A DNA stretch of 64,000 nucleotides from Micromonospora sp. HNM0581 (GCF_012726175.1 NZ_JAASAD010000012.1:91693-155692); one strand, 5' to 3'; positions 36,581 through 46,362 are shown, numbered from the stretch's first letter. Translations and numbers: made by a program. Notes: a model not told the origin generated them from the letters alone.

Positions 36581-38788
36581 ATGGTCGGATCCGGGCCGGC
36601 GGTCGGCCGACACGTCGTCGGCAACGCTCTCGTGCTGCACGCCCGCGACCGGATCAGCGCAGAGGCGCGGTCACTCGCCCTGGGTATGGCCGGCGACGCC
36701 GACCACGACATCGTCCTGCTCGACCTGCACCCTACGCTACCGGTGGGCCTCTGGGACGCCGTGGCCCGCGAACTGCCGCGCCGACGCCGCGGAATCCGGC
36801 TGGTCGTCTGCGGTGCGGGGCCGGACGTGGCGGCCCTGGCCGGGCAGTGGCTCGCCGACCGGCTCCGACGTCCGGTGGTGGCGCCGCACGGGAACCTCGT
36901 CCCGGGTGCGGCCGGTGTGCTCTTCGTGCACGCCGAGCAGGACAGCGGCTGGGTACGCCACCGTCGGGGCCGCGCCCCGACCTGGCTGGGCAAGCGGTAC
37001 CCGGGCCCCGCCTGGGACGGCGCCGCCAGCGCGTACCTGCCGACCAGCGCGTACCGCGTGGTGGAGCCGCTACCCGGTGGGGTGTGGCTGCGGGACATCC
37101 GCGACGCTGCGGTGGTGGCCGGGCACTGGCGGCAGCTGGCGGCGAGCGTGCCCTGCCAACCGCAGGTGCTCACTGTGGTGCTGGGCTGCCCGGACACCCC
37201 GCCGCTACCGCTGGACGACGTCGCCCGGTTCTGGCGCCGGCTGCCCGGCACCGCCCGCCGGCAGGCCCGGTTCGTCGCCTACGGGCCGGTCCGGCTACCC
37301 GCCGGTGCGCCGCTGGGTCAGGCACTCGCCGACACGCTGGACACCCCGGTCGTCTGCTACGCAGGGCTGCCGGTGGGCGACCCGGCGTACCCCCGGATCC
37401 ACACCGTCGCCGGCGACGGCGGGCACGGCTGGCAGGTCCACGTCCGTGAACTGGGCTACCGGCCCCGGCCGTGGTCGTGGCCGGGCACCACCACCCTGCC
37501 GCACATCGTCAGCTACCAGGCGCCCGACGTGCTCGGTGAGGCGGTCGCTCCCCGGGTCCACCGCTACACCGACGACGCGGTGGTCGAGATCATCCAGTCG
37601 GGCCTCTGGGTGCGTCCGATGGAGCCGCCCCGGCATGCCTCCCGCGTCCGGGCCCGCCCGGCCGACCCCGACGTGCACACCGTCGTGGTCGACGACGCCG
37701 AGCCGGCCTCGGTGCCCCGGCTGCGGGAGCTCGCCGACGACCTGGTGGCCCGTCTGGACGGGGCCACCCGGGCGCGCAGTGTGCTGCACCTCGCCTCCGG
37801 GATCACGGCCACCCCCGGCCCGGCGAGCGAAACGGCTCACCGCCCGGTGGCGGGTAACGTCACCTACCGGTTCACCGCCTTCGATCTGGGCCTGGACGTG
37901 CCGCTCCGGCCGCCGACGGAGGTGCCGCCGACAGTCGTGCGTCCCACCGGGCCGGTGCCGGTCAGCGCCGGGCCGGTCGCCTCCCGGCCCGTGAGCGCCG
38001 TGTCGGCCAGGCCGGGACAGGCCGGCGGGGTGGCGGCCGAACCGCTGTCGCTGCAGTGCCCGCCCGACCCGGAAGCCTGGGCGGTGCCCAACCCCGACCG
38101 GCAGGAGGCCGACCGGGCATGGCTGCGTCGCGTGCTGGCCGACCAGGCCACCAAGGCCGCAGAGGAGGTCTTCGGGATCCTCGGCGAAGAACCCGAGGCC
38201 ACGGCCGATGCGGCGGCGGTACGCCTCTACCTGTCGCCGGCCGGTGCCGGCCTCGACGCGACGCTGCGCTCGGGCCGACCCGACCAGCAGATCAGCTTCG
38301 CCCGGTGCGTGGCGGCCGGTCTGGACCGCCTGCCGGTTCACCGTGGCCCCTCGCTGCTACGCGTCGATCTGACCGCAGACCGGCTGCGCACGATCGCCAC
38401 CCACCGGACACTCACCGACTGGGGCTTCACCAACGCCGTTGTCGGGTCCGTCGCGTTGCCCGGCACGGTCGACGTACTCATCTGGTCGGTCGGTGGTCGC
38501 CTCACGCGGATACTGGAACCGGCCGACGGTGTACCCGTCCGTGTGCTGTTCCGGCCCGGAACCACGTTCAGGTTGCTGGCTGCCACCGAGCCGGCACCGG
38601 ACCGGCGTGGCCGGTTGTTGCTCCGCGAACTGGCTGCGGACGAGCCTGACCGCGAGCACGTGCCGTTCGATGACCTGGCGCTGGCCTCGCTGCGGCAGTC
38701 GATCCCGCAGATGACGGCAACCCGGCCCGGCGCCACGCCCGGTGCGGCTGACCTGAGCCGGTTCGGCGTCCTTCCCGGCTTCCGCTGA
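36581..38788 (+). CDS. Paralogue of the ESX-locus ART-like protein
   Basis: A 735-residue protein starting 6 bases after the LuxR gene. It aligns in block order with the 896-residue protein at 23225: GNALVLHARDRISAEARSLA, GIRLVVCGAGPD with the same Cys, AGQWLADRLRRPVVAP, WQVHVRELGYRP, then a shorter linker. Its C-terminal blocks are VHRGPSLLRV, LTDWGFTNAVVG, DVLIWSVGGRL and VRVLFRPGTTFRLL. These match the ADP-ribosyltransferase-like order, again with degenerate S-T-S and E-x-E positions. Keeping two copies within one locus suggests a conserved, perhaps structural, role. Confidence 0.65.
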   Translation: MVGSGPAVGRHVVGNALVLHARDRISAEARSLALGMAGDADHDIVLLDLHPTLPVGLWDAVARELPRRRRGIRLVVCGAGPDVAALAGQWLADRLRRPVVAPHGNLVPGAAGVLFVHAEQDSGWVRHRRGRAPTWLGKRYPGPAWDGAASAYLPTSAYRVVEPLPGGVWLRDIRDAAVVAGHWRQLAASVPCQPQVLTVVLGCPDTPPLPLDDVARFWRRLPGTARRQARFVAYGPVRLPAGAPLGQALADTLDTPVVCYAGLPVGDPAYPRIHTVAGDGGHGWQVHVRELGYRPRPWSWPGTTTLPHIVSYQAPDVLGEAVAPRVHRYTDDAVVEIIQSGLWVRPMEPPRHASRVRARPADPDVHTVVVDDAEPASVPRLRELADDLVARLDGATRARSVLHLASGITATPGPASETAHRPVAGNVTYRFTAFDLGLDVPLRPPTEVPPTVVRPTGPVPVSAGPVASRPVSAVSARPGQAGGVAAEPLSLQCPPDPEAWAVPNPDRQEADRAWLRRVLADQATKAAEEVFGILGEEPEATADAAAVRLYLSPAGAGLDATLRSGRPDQQISFARCVAAGLDRLPVHRGPSLLRVDLTADRLRTIATHRTLTDWGFTNAVVGSVALPGTVDVLIWSVGGRLTRILEPADGVPVRVLFRPGTTFRLLAATEPAPDRRGRLLLRELAADEPDREHVPFDDLALASLRQSIPQMTATRPGATPGAADLSRFGVLPGFR

Positions 38789-38792
38789 TCCT

Positions 38793-38863
38793 GCAGTTCG
38801 GGAAGGCTTCTTTCCGGCGTTTCGCGGAGCTGGGGTGGCAGCCAGAGGGTGGGCTCGGTCGCC
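38793..38863 (-). pseudogene. Relic of the HTH gene of module B (third copy)
   Basis: About 70 bases match the 3' part of the gene at 51796-52362 and its decayed copy at 61220 (for example GAGCTGGGG-GGCAGCCAGAGGGTGGG). Only the segment for the C-terminal residues near LWLPPQLR is left, between the ART-like gene and the aldo/keto reductase. It marks a lost copy of the module or a recombination scar. Confidence 0.65.
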
Positions 38864-38878
38864 GGAGTGCCGAAGTGA

Positions 38879-39898
38879 TCAGCGGCGACGCAGCGCCGGC
38901 TCGAGCAGGGCGGGCGGGGTGTCGTTCTTCTCGTGGGCCGCGAGGTCGACGCCGGGAGCCACGATCGCGTCGATCGCGTCCAGTACGTCGGCCGAGAGCA
39001 CCGTGTCCGCTGCGGCGAGCTGCGAGTGGAGATGGTCCATCGTGCGGGGGCCGATGATGGCGCTGGTCACCCCCGGGTGTGCGGTGACGAAGCCGAGCGC
39101 GAGCTGGATCATGCTGAGGGCAGTCTCGTCGGCAACGGTGGCGAGCTGCTCGACGGCGTCGAGCTTGGCGCGGTTGGCGGGGATGCTGATGTCGTAGCGC
39201 TGCCGCATGAACTCCGCGCGGTTCGTGCTGATCTCCTGGCCGGCACGGATCGCCCCGGACAGCCAGCCCGACGCCAGTGGGCTCCAGGCGAGCACGCCCA
39301 TGCCGTAGTCCTGCGTCGCGGGCAGCACATGGGTCTCGATGCCACGCTGCAGGATGGAGTAGTTCGGCTGCTCGGTCACGTATGGGCTCAGACGTCCTTC
39401 GCGGGCGGTCCACTGCGCCTGCGCGATGCGGTAGGCCGGGAAGGTCGAGGAGCCGAAGTAGCGGATCTTTCCCGCGCGCTGCTGGTCCGTCAGCGCCGAC
39501 AGTGTCTCCTCGTCGCTGGTCGTCGGATCCCACCGGTGCATCTGGTAAAGGTCGATGTGGTCGACGCCGAGGCGGCGCAGGCTGTTCTCCAGCGCGGTGA
39601 TCAGCCAGCGGCGCGAGCCGCCCCGCTGGTTGCGGTCGTCGCCCATCGGCAGGGTCGCCTTGGTGGCCAGGACGACGTCGTCGCGGCGGCCGGCGATGGC
39701 CTTGCCGACCATCTCCTCGGACTGGCCGCCGCTGTAGACGTCGGCGGTGTCGATGAGGTTGATTCCCGCATCGAGCGCGGCGCCGACTATGGCGGTGGCG
39801 TCCTCCTGAGTGGTGTTGCCGATCCTGCCGAAGTTCATCGCGCCGAGTACGAGGGTGCTGACCTGCACACCGGTGCGACCTAAGGTGCGGTACCGCAT
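38879..39898 (-). CDS. Aldo/keto reductase
   Basis: A 339-residue NADPH-dependent oxidoreductase of the AKR superfamily. ATG 39898 has AAGGAG at good spacing; an upstream ATG lacks it. The text MRYRTLGRTGVQVSTLVLGA, NLIDTADVYSGGQSEE (Asp and Tyr of the catalytic tetrad), LATKATLP (Lys) and IDLYQMHRWD (His) follow the family pattern. The C-terminal cofactor region contains SAIIGPRTMDHL. It is divergent from a TetR regulator with palindromes between, so it is the probable regulated gene. The substrate is unknown. Confidence 0.93.
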   Translation of the reverse strand: MRYRTLGRTGVQVSTLVLGAMNFGRIGNTTQEDATAIVGAALDAGINLIDTADVYSGGQSEEMVGKAIAGRRDDVVLATKATLPMGDDRNQRGGSRRWLITALENSLRRLGVDHIDLYQMHRWDPTTSDEETLSALTDQQRAGKIRYFGSSTFPAYRIAQAQWTAREGRLSPYVTEQPNYSILQRGIETHVLPATQDYGMGVLAWSPLASGWLSGAIRAGQEISTNRAEFMRQRYDISIPANRAKLDAVEQLATVADETALSMIQLALGFVTAHPGVTSAIIGPRTMDHLHSQLAAADTVLSADVLDAIDAIVAPGVDLAAHEKNDTPPALLEPALRRR

Positions 39899-39959
39899 GA
39901 CTGTTTCTCCTTCTGGCGTTCGGCGGCACACGGTTGGTGGCAGCCCGTGTGGTCGGTAT

Positions 39960-40011
39960 GCTCCGCAAGCGGAGCGTTGTTCCGTTAGCCAACATACGGA
40001 ACATCGTTCCG
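39960..40011. promoter_or_regulatory. Operator-like palindromes between AKR and TetR genes
   Basis: CGGAACATCGTTCCG at 39997-40011 is a perfect 6-base inverted repeat with a 3-base spacer. CGGAGCGTTGTTCCG at 39970-39984 is the same element with one mismatch; the centres are 27 bases apart. GCTCCGCAAGCGGAGC (39960-39975) is an overlapping perfect hairpin. Two similar palindromes in a divergent gap are typical binding sites of an autoregulated TetR repressor. Confidence 0.7.
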
Positions 40012-40043
40012 AATGCCAAGTTCAGTGACGGGGGTAACGCGGC

Positions 40044-40631
40044 GTGGTCGACATGGACAGCGGCTCCGAGCAACCGGTCCCGCGTAAGCGGGCCGACGCC
40101 CGGCGCAACGAAAGGGCCCTGCTCGACGCCGCCGCCGCGGCGTTCGTCACCTCCGGCGTCGACGTGCCCGTGCGGGACATCGCCGTCAGGGCAGGTGTCG
40201 GCGTGGGCACGATCTACCGCCACTTCCCCACCCGGGCCGACCTCATCGTCGCCGTCTACCGGCACCAGATCGAAGCCTGCGTCGAGGCGGGCCCAGCCCT
40301 GCTGGCCGACAGCGACACCCCGCACGCCGCCCTGGCGCAGTGGATCGACCTGTTCGTCGACTTCCTGGTCACCAAGCATGGTCTCGCCGCAGCGCTCCAG
40401 TCCGACGACGCCGCCTTCCAGACCCTGCACGCCTACTTCATCGACCGGCTCGTCCCGGTCTGCGATCAGCTTCTCGACGCCGCCGTCGCCGCCGACCAGA
40501 TCCGCACCGACATGGACGCCTACGGGCTGCTACGCGGCGTTGGTAACCTGTGCATCGGTGCGGGCAGCGATCCCCGTTACGACACACGCCGCCTGGTCGA
40601 GCTCCTCGTCGCCGGGCTTCGTGTCCGCTAG
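40044..40631 (+). CDS. TetR-family transcriptional regulator
   Basis: A 195-residue protein from GTG 40044 (ATG 40053 is an alternative). The N-terminal HTH (LLDAAAAAFVTSGVDVPVRD, VGTIYRHFPTRADLIVAVYR) is the standard TetR DNA-binding domain, and the rest is a helical ligand-binding region. It likely represses the divergent aldo/keto reductase and itself through the palindromes at 39970-40011. Confidence 0.93.
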   Translation: MVDMDSGSEQPVPRKRADARRNERALLDAAAAAFVTSGVDVPVRDIAVRAGVGVGTIYRHFPTRADLIVAVYRHQIEACVEAGPALLADSDTPHAALAQWIDLFVDFLVTKHGLAAALQSDDAAFQTLHAYFIDRLVPVCDQLLDAAVAADQIRTDMDAYGLLRGVGNLCIGAGSDPRYDTRRLVELLVAGLRVR

Positions 40632-40943
40632 GTGACGCTGCCGGTCAGTGATCGGATCTCGGGCTGCGGCGGCTGATGATGCTCGGCCCGGATGCGGGTG
40701 GCGAGGTGGCTGCCGGCTCCGGTGGTGTCGACGGGTCCGCCGGCCAGCTCGGTGGTGAGTGCATCGATCGGGTAGCGGGAAGGACGTGGTAGCGGGCCAG
40801 GTACACCGCAACGCGTAGACCTGGTAATCGCTCACAGAGGCGAGCAGCGCGCTCGTTCGATCTGCGGCTACCTCCGTGTTCGATACGCGGGCCTGCGGCT
40901 TCGACCTACGGCATCCAGCAGGTCGGTCAACTCCTGCCCGCCG
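40632..40943. other. Gene-free gap between TetR gene and Wadjet cassette
   Basis: About 310 bases. On the minus strand a short open stretch (PIDALTTELAGGPVDTTGAG and onwards) looks protein-like but has no start, no ribosome binding site and no family that I recognise. It may be a gene remnant. No terminator or RNA gene was seen. Confidence 0.3.
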
Positions 40944-42230
40944 TTACCCGGCTCCGGTCACGCGCAGGTCGGCGATCAGCAGGTCGAGCAGCCGCTCCTC
41001 CATCACCGCGCGGCCGGTCCGCCGCATCGACTCGCCCAGCGACTCGTCCCACGGTGTCCGGGTGGGCGTACCGATCAGTGCCGTGCCGGTGCCCGCCCTC
41101 GGCAGGTAGTCAGCTGCGGTCATCCGCCACGGCACCACGCCCCGATACCGCTGGAGAGCCGCCGCAGTCAGTCGTACGCCGGTCCAGTCGAAATCGTTGC
41201 GCCACCGGATCGCCGCCCCGTGAGCGGCGCCGAGCAGTGTGTGGACGGCGGCCGACGGCACTCCTTCGGTGCAGATCAGCGGTGGGGCCTGGGCGCCGAG
41301 CGTTGTGCTGGCCGCGCGAAGCACCGCGGGGTTCTCGCAGACGTACACCTCGTTGCAGTCCAGGGTGAGCGGTGCCAAGCGCAGTTGGTGCAGGGTCACC
41401 CGCATCGGAACACCCGCCTGCGCGGCCTCCGTCAGCCACCGCCCGACCAGCCCGCCGGTGGCCCGTACGTTGAGCACCAGCACCTGGCTGGCGAGGTCGT
41501 CCGGGACTAGACCAACCGATTCCCACAACGCCCGTTCCCGCTCGCCGTCGACCGGCAGCGCCGTCTGCTGCCAGATGGCGACGGCACGGAGGACGAGCCC
41601 GCGCAGCGGACCGCCGGTGAGGGCCTTCGTGTCGTCCAGCACCCGGTCGGCGAAGACGGGAATCGGTTCGTCGGCCGCGGGCAGCGCGTCCAGGACGCGG
41701 ACCACGTCCTCGAACGGCAGGCCGGCGCGGACGATGCGGGTCAGGGTGCCGTCGCGGCGCAGCCCGTCGAGCCACTCGGCGTACCAGGCGGTGCCGGCGT
41801 GTCGGCCCTCGTGGGCCGCAGCGAGGACGGCATCGCGGGCCACCGACTCGCGTGTCCGGTCGGACGGCCGGTTGCGCAGCGGCGCCGTCATGGTGAGCAC
41901 CTCGACCAGGCCGACTCCGTGCGCGCCGCGCAGGTGCTCGTCCACCTCACCGAGTCGGATGCTGAGGCGGGCCGCTGCGGCCGAGCGGTGGATGCCGGTG
42001 ATGCCGATGATCACGAGACGTTCGTCGTCGGTGGGAACGGAAAGCGTCACGGTGGTGTCGAGCCGGCCACCGCTGCGTTCCAGGCTGCGCCGGGCGGCCG
42101 CCAGCAATCTCCGCCAGCCGGGCTGCTCGACGAGATCTACCGGGCCGCCCGGCAGGTCCCGCCCGGCCGGCACCAGCGACGGGTGTGCGGCGGCCCGATC
42201 CGACGGCCGTTCGCCGTGCCCGTCAGTCAT
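40944..42230 (-). CDS. jetD: Wadjet JetD-like protein (DUF3323/DUF2399, TIGR02679)
   Basis: A 428-residue protein, last gene of the cassette. ATG 42230 overlaps the stop of the SMC-like gene (ATGA). The C-terminal part carries EVYVCENPAVLRAA and IRWRNDFDWTGVRLTAAAL, matching the DUF2399 region related to Toprim folds (acidic Glu and DxD). JetD is the nuclease subunit that cleaves plasmid DNA captured by the JetABC SMC complex. The call rests on the motif and on the complete four-gene context. Confidence 0.88.
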   Translation of the reverse strand: MTDGHGERPSDRAAAHPSLVPAGRDLPGGPVDLVEQPGWRRLLAAARRSLERSGGRLDTTVTLSVPTDDERLVIIGITGIHRSAAAARLSIRLGEVDEHLRGAHGVGLVEVLTMTAPLRNRPSDRTRESVARDAVLAAAHEGRHAGTAWYAEWLDGLRRDGTLTRIVRAGLPFEDVVRVLDALPAADEPIPVFADRVLDDTKALTGGPLRGLVLRAVAIWQQTALPVDGERERALWESVGLVPDDLASQVLVLNVRATGGLVGRWLTEAAQAGVPMRVTLHQLRLAPLTLDCNEVYVCENPAVLRAASTTLGAQAPPLICTEGVPSAAVHTLLGAAHGAAIRWRNDFDWTGVRLTAAALQRYRGVVPWRMTAADYLPRAGTGTALIGTPTRTPWDESLGESMRRTGRAVMEERLLDLLIADLRVTGAG

Positions 42231-45200
42231 TCGTCGGTGAGGTCGAGCAGGACACCGGTCCGGTCGGTTCCGGCTTGATCACCGGGGGCGCGGCGGGTCT
42301 CCGGGGAGCCGAGCGCGCGGGCCAGGGTTCCGTCGAAGTCGGCGATGTTGGTCGAGCCGTCCCAGACCAGTAGCACGGTGGACACGGCGTGTTCCACGGC
42401 CGAGTGGGACAGGTCGTAGTGGGCGGCGCCGCTGACCGCCGGGTGGGTGGCCCAGAGGTCGTAGCCGGTCATGAACAGGTCCAGGTCGAACTGTTTCGCC
42501 AAGGCCATCAGCTCACCCCGGCCGGTGTCGTCCACGCCGGCGAACGCCTCGTCGAGGCCGAGCAGCCGGGGTGCGTCGGGTCGGGCCGAGCCGAAGAGCG
42601 CGTTGGCGGCGGCGAACAGCGGCAGGTGTAGGGAGACCGACTGCTCGCCGCCGGAGAGCTGGCTGTGTCGGGCCCGGGTCAGCGCCTCCGTGCCGCCGCC
42701 GGGGCGGTGGAGGGTGAACGCGAACGTCCGCCACTGCCGGTAGTCGAGGACGTCGCCGAGCAGTTCCCGGTAGGGCCGTTCGGGCGCGGCGGCCCGCGCC
42801 GTCTTGATCCGGGCGGCGAAGTGCCGGCGCATGGTGGTGAGCTGGGCCGGCCCGAGCCGGGCCGGGTCGCGTTCGAGGAGCTTGCAGACGTCGCGTTGCT
42901 CGGCGTCGAGGTCGTCGGCGAGCCGCCAGCCGACGCCGACGGTGAGCCCCGAAGACATGCGCCGGGCGCGCATCTGGCTGTCCATCGCCGCCACCAGGTC
43001 GCGGGCCTCGATGGTCCGGTGGTGGATCTGTCGGGCGAGTTGCCCGAGCAGGGCGTCCTCCAGCACCCGCTGCTCGGAGTCGGTCAGCAGTTGCTCCTGG
43101 TCACGACGTTCACGGGCGATCCGGTCGGCGAAGTGGGCGACAGGAGCGAGGCCCTGCTCGTCGGCGACCCGCACCACGATCACCCCGTCGTCGGTGTCCC
43201 ACTCGGGCCGGTGGTCGAGGCCGGCGGCGGGAAGTTGCGCCTGCAGCTCGGTCAGCGCGGTGGTGAGCCGGGTGGCGCTCTGCTTCAGCGACGTCTCGGT
43301 GGGGCTCAGCTCCCGCGTGGCGGTGAGGATCGCCTCGTGCAGGGCTGCCACCTGCGGATGCAGTTCGTCGTCCGGGGTCAGCGCCGGCCAGCGCAGGTCG
43401 GCGGGGCAGCGCAACAAACCCAGCAGGTCCGGCTGGGCATAAGGGCGCAACCGTTGGGCGTCGTGCTGCGCCTCGGCGACGGCGGCAACCAGGGCCTGCT
43501 CGCCCAGCTCCACCCGGGTCAGCGCGGCGACCCGCCGCTCCCGGGCTGCGCCGAGTTGGTTGCGGGCCTGCTCGACGGCCTGCTCCGCCTCGATGATCGC
43601 GTCGGCCGTCCGGGCCACGTCGGCCAGCACCCGTTCCGCGTCGGCGCCCACGCTGTCGCGCAACGTCTGGTACGCCTCCGCCTTCTCCTGGTGCCGTCTG
43701 CGGGCGGTGCGTGCGGTCTCCGCCGCGGCGGTGAACCGGTCGACTGCCTCGTCGTGGCGCTGCCGGGCCTGGTCCTCCTGCTCGGCGGCACGCACGGCGG
43801 CGGTCCGCGCGCCCTCCAGGCGTACCCCTCGTTTCTCGAAGCGGCTCACCGCTTCGGCGGTGTCGTCGAGCCGGTCGACCGGCAGCGATCGTTCCGCCGC
43901 GCTCCGGCGCAGCGCGGCCGCCGCGGCGGCCCGCTCGGCCAGGGCCTGGTCGAGGCGGGCGGCGGCGACCGCGCTGGCCTCCTGCCGGGCGCGCAGCGTC
44001 GCGGCGGCCCGGTCCAGTTCGCGTAGCGCGGTGTAGACCGGCGCGGGTGCCGGCAGGTGCGCGGCGGCCGCCTCCACCGCCGCTAGCAGCGCCTCGACGG
44101 ACGCGCGGTCGCGGTCCACCGCGTCGAGGTCGGCATCGATGACGGTCAGCAGCCGGTCGCATTCGGTGACCCGGGCGGCGCGGCGGATGGCCCGGGCGGT
44201 CGCGCCGATGTACTCGCAGGAGGTCTTGGCGAAGCGGCCGGCGACGATGCCCTGGGCGTACCGGCCGTCCACACCGATGACCGGCGCGGCGTCGGGCGTG
44301 GTCACGTCGGCCAGAGCCACCGAGGTGAGCACCTCGGTGATCCGCGCGGCGGGCACGTCGTCCTGTTCCTCGGGGGCCAGCACGTCGGCGAGGGTGGCCC
44401 CGGCGGGCCGCCGGTGCGGCGGCAGCGGCAGCAGGTAGCCGTCGAGGTCGTCGCCGGCCAGCGCGGCCGTCGCGGCCCCGGGGCCAGGGTGCAGCCAGGC
44501 GTCCAGCAGCCCGGCCGCGTGCAGCGCCGCCTCGACGGCCGCCGCGTCCGCGCCGCTCACCCCGTCGGCGAACCGCACCAGCCGCCAAAGCGGCGCGCCG
44601 GGCCGGCCGGCACGTGGCGCCGGCCGGGTCACCGGAACGGGTGGCGCATCGTCGTGCTCGGCCGCGATCCGGTCCCGTTCGGCGGCCACCTCGGCCCGCT
44701 GGTCGGCCAACGCCGCGCGCTGCGCCGCCATCGCCGCGAGCCGGTCCCGCCGCTGGGCCACCGCGGTGGCCGTGGCCTCGCCGTACACCTCGCGCAGGAT
44801 CCGCGCGCCCGGCTCGCCGATGGTGTCCACGGCGGCGCTCAGCCCGGCGGCCAGGTCCGGGCCCGCGATGTCAGCCAGCAGCCCGGCATTGCCCTGCGCC
44901 CACTGCTCGAGCTGGGCACGCAGCTGGGCGCGGGCCTGCGCGACGGCGTCCTCGGCGCGCCGCTCGGCCTGCTCGGCGTCGGCGACGGCGGCGGTGGCGC
45001 CGGCCGCGTCGGCGGCGGCCCGGGCGTGGTCCCGGTCGGCCTGGTCATGCCGCGCCACCTGCGCGCGGACGGCGCGCACGTCGTCGCGGCGGCCGGCGGC
45101 CCGCGCGGTGATCCGGGCCGCCAGGTCGTCGAGGGCGGAGTCGTCGGCGCTCCAGGTGATCCCGGCCGCCTCGGCGTCGAGCAGGAGATCGTCGGCGAGC

Positions 45201-46351
45201 CGGTCGGCCGCCGTCCGCGTGTCCCGAGCCGCGACCGTCGCCCGTTCTGATTCGGTACGCCGTCGCGCCACCGCGCTCTCCTCGGCGACGACGGCCTCGT
45301 CGGCCCGCCCGGCCGCCTCGGCCAGGTCGTGCACGTGCCGCTGCAGGTCGGCGAGCTGCTCGTGAGACTGGTATGCCGCCGAGGCCTTCAGACTGTCCAA
45401 GTGGGCGCGGAGCCGTCCGGGCTCGCCCTCGACAGCCCGTAGCCGCTGACCCGCCGCGGACTCCGCCTCGGCCGCCGCGCCGGCCGCGTGTCGGGCGTCG
45501 CCGAGTGCGGTCGACCGGCTGGTGACCGCGTCGCGGCGGGCGGTCAGGGCGTCGGCGGCGGCCCGCGCGTGGGTCCGCAGGTAGGTCGAGTACACCGTCA
45601 GGAACGCGGCGGTGGCGCCGTCCGCCGCCACCAGCCCTTCGAGGGTACGGGCGACCGCCTCCATGTCGTCGAACGAGCGGGCGGCCTCCACCAGCAGGTG
45701 GTCCTCGACCGGGCGCAGCCCCCGTTGCAGCGTGCGGGACAGCTCGACCGGGTTGAGGTCCTTGGCCAGTTGCGGCTTGCGCAGGGTCAGCACCAGGTCC
45801 AGCAGTTGCTCGTAGCGGGCCAGGCCGAGGCCGAACAGCCGGGCGTCAACGAGCTGCCGGTAGTCCTCGGCCGAGTCCCGCACCGCCTCGGCACCCAGCC
45901 GGTCGATCAGATCGCGGCGGGTCAGTGGCCGGTCGTCGGCGTCCAGCAGGGAGAAGTCCACCCCGACCCGGCCGTCGACCACGAAGTGCCAGCGGGTGAC
46001 CCGGTCGACGTGCCGGTGTGCCCGCAACCCGATGCCGACGGTCACGTACTGGTCGCCATCGCCGAACTCCATCCACACGTACGCGTGGCTGACCTCCTGC
46101 CCCCGGTAGAGCAGGTTCGACTTCATCGTCCGGTCCTCGCTGGCGAACGGGTTGAGCCGGCGCGGTTCGATCCGCCCGTCGAGGACGAACGGGAAAAGCA
46201 CCTCCAGCGCCTTGGTCTTGCCGGATCCGTTGGGCCCGCGCAGCACCAGCCACCCGTCGACGAAGCTGAACTCCTCGTCACGGTAGTCCCACAGGTTGAT
46301 GATCCCGGCCCGGGTGGGGGCGAACCGGCGGACAGCGCGTTGCTCGATCAC
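42227..46351 (-). CDS. jetC: Wadjet JetC SMC-like ATPase (TIGR02680)
   Basis: A 1374-residue protein. I chose GTG 46351, with GAGGAAG just upstream and 11 bases after the preceding gene. The N-terminal P-loop is LRGPNGSGKTKALEVLFPF (about 37-45), followed by a very long Ala/Arg/Glu-rich coiled coil (about 290-1150). The ABC signature is LSGGEQSVSLHLPLF (about 1230), then Walker B LLGLDEAFAGVDD (about 1263). This is the head-coil-head layout of SMC/Rad50-type motors. With JetA and JetB it would form the loop-extruding complex that senses small circular DNA. Confidence 0.93.
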   Translation of the reverse strand: MIEQRAVRRFAPTRAGIINLWDYRDEEFSFVDGWLVLRGPNGSGKTKALEVLFPFVLDGRIEPRRLNPFASEDRTMKSNLLYRGQEVSHAYVWMEFGDGDQYVTVGIGLRAHRHVDRVTRWHFVVDGRVGVDFSLLDADDRPLTRRDLIDRLGAEAVRDSAEDYRQLVDARLFGLGLARYEQLLDLVLTLRKPQLAKDLNPVELSRTLQRGLRPVEDHLLVEAARSFDDMEAVARTLEGLVAADGATAAFLTVYSTYLRTHARAAADALTARRDAVTSRSTALGDARHAAGAAAEAESAAGQRLRAVEGEPGRLRAHLDSLKASAAYQSHEQLADLQRHVHDLAEAAGRADEAVVAEESAVARRRTESERATVAARDTRTAADRLADDLLLDAEAAGITWSADDSALDDLAARITARAAGRRDDVRAVRAQVARHDQADRDHARAAADAAGATAAVADAEQAERRAEDAVAQARAQLRAQLEQWAQGNAGLLADIAGPDLAAGLSAAVDTIGEPGARILREVYGEATATAVAQRRDRLAAMAAQRAALADQRAEVAAERDRIAAEHDDAPPVPVTRPAPRAGRPGAPLWRLVRFADGVSGADAAAVEAALHAAGLLDAWLHPGPGAATAALAGDDLDGYLLPLPPHRRPAGATLADVLAPEEQDDVPAARITEVLTSVALADVTTPDAAPVIGVDGRYAQGIVAGRFAKTSCEYIGATARAIRRAARVTECDRLLTVIDADLDAVDRDRASVEALLAAVEAAAAHLPAPAPVYTALRELDRAAATLRARQEASAVAAARLDQALAERAAAAAALRRSAAERSLPVDRLDDTAEAVSRFEKRGVRLEGARTAAVRAAEQEDQARQRHDEAVDRFTAAAETARTARRRHQEKAEAYQTLRDSVGADAERVLADVARTADAIIEAEQAVEQARNQLGAARERRVAALTRVELGEQALVAAVAEAQHDAQRLRPYAQPDLLGLLRCPADLRWPALTPDDELHPQVAALHEAILTATRELSPTETSLKQSATRLTTALTELQAQLPAAGLDHRPEWDTDDGVIVVRVADEQGLAPVAHFADRIARERRDQEQLLTDSEQRVLEDALLGQLARQIHHRTIEARDLVAAMDSQMRARRMSSGLTVGVGWRLADDLDAEQRDVCKLLERDPARLGPAQLTTMRRHFAARIKTARAAAPERPYRELLGDVLDYRQWRTFAFTLHRPGGGTEALTRARHSQLSGGEQSVSLHLPLFAAANALFGSARPDAPRLLGLDEAFAGVDDTGRGELMALAKQFDLDLFMTGYDLWATHPAVSGAAHYDLSHSAVEHAVSTVLLVWDGSTNIADFDGTLARALGSPETRRAPGDQAGTDRTGVLLDLTDE

Positions 46352-46362
46352 GATCGACTTCC

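Noticed and set aside
40632..40943. Possible short gene or RNA in the gap before jetD
   Set aside because: No start with ribosome binding site, no tRNA-like cloverleaf, no repeat, no recognisable protein family.
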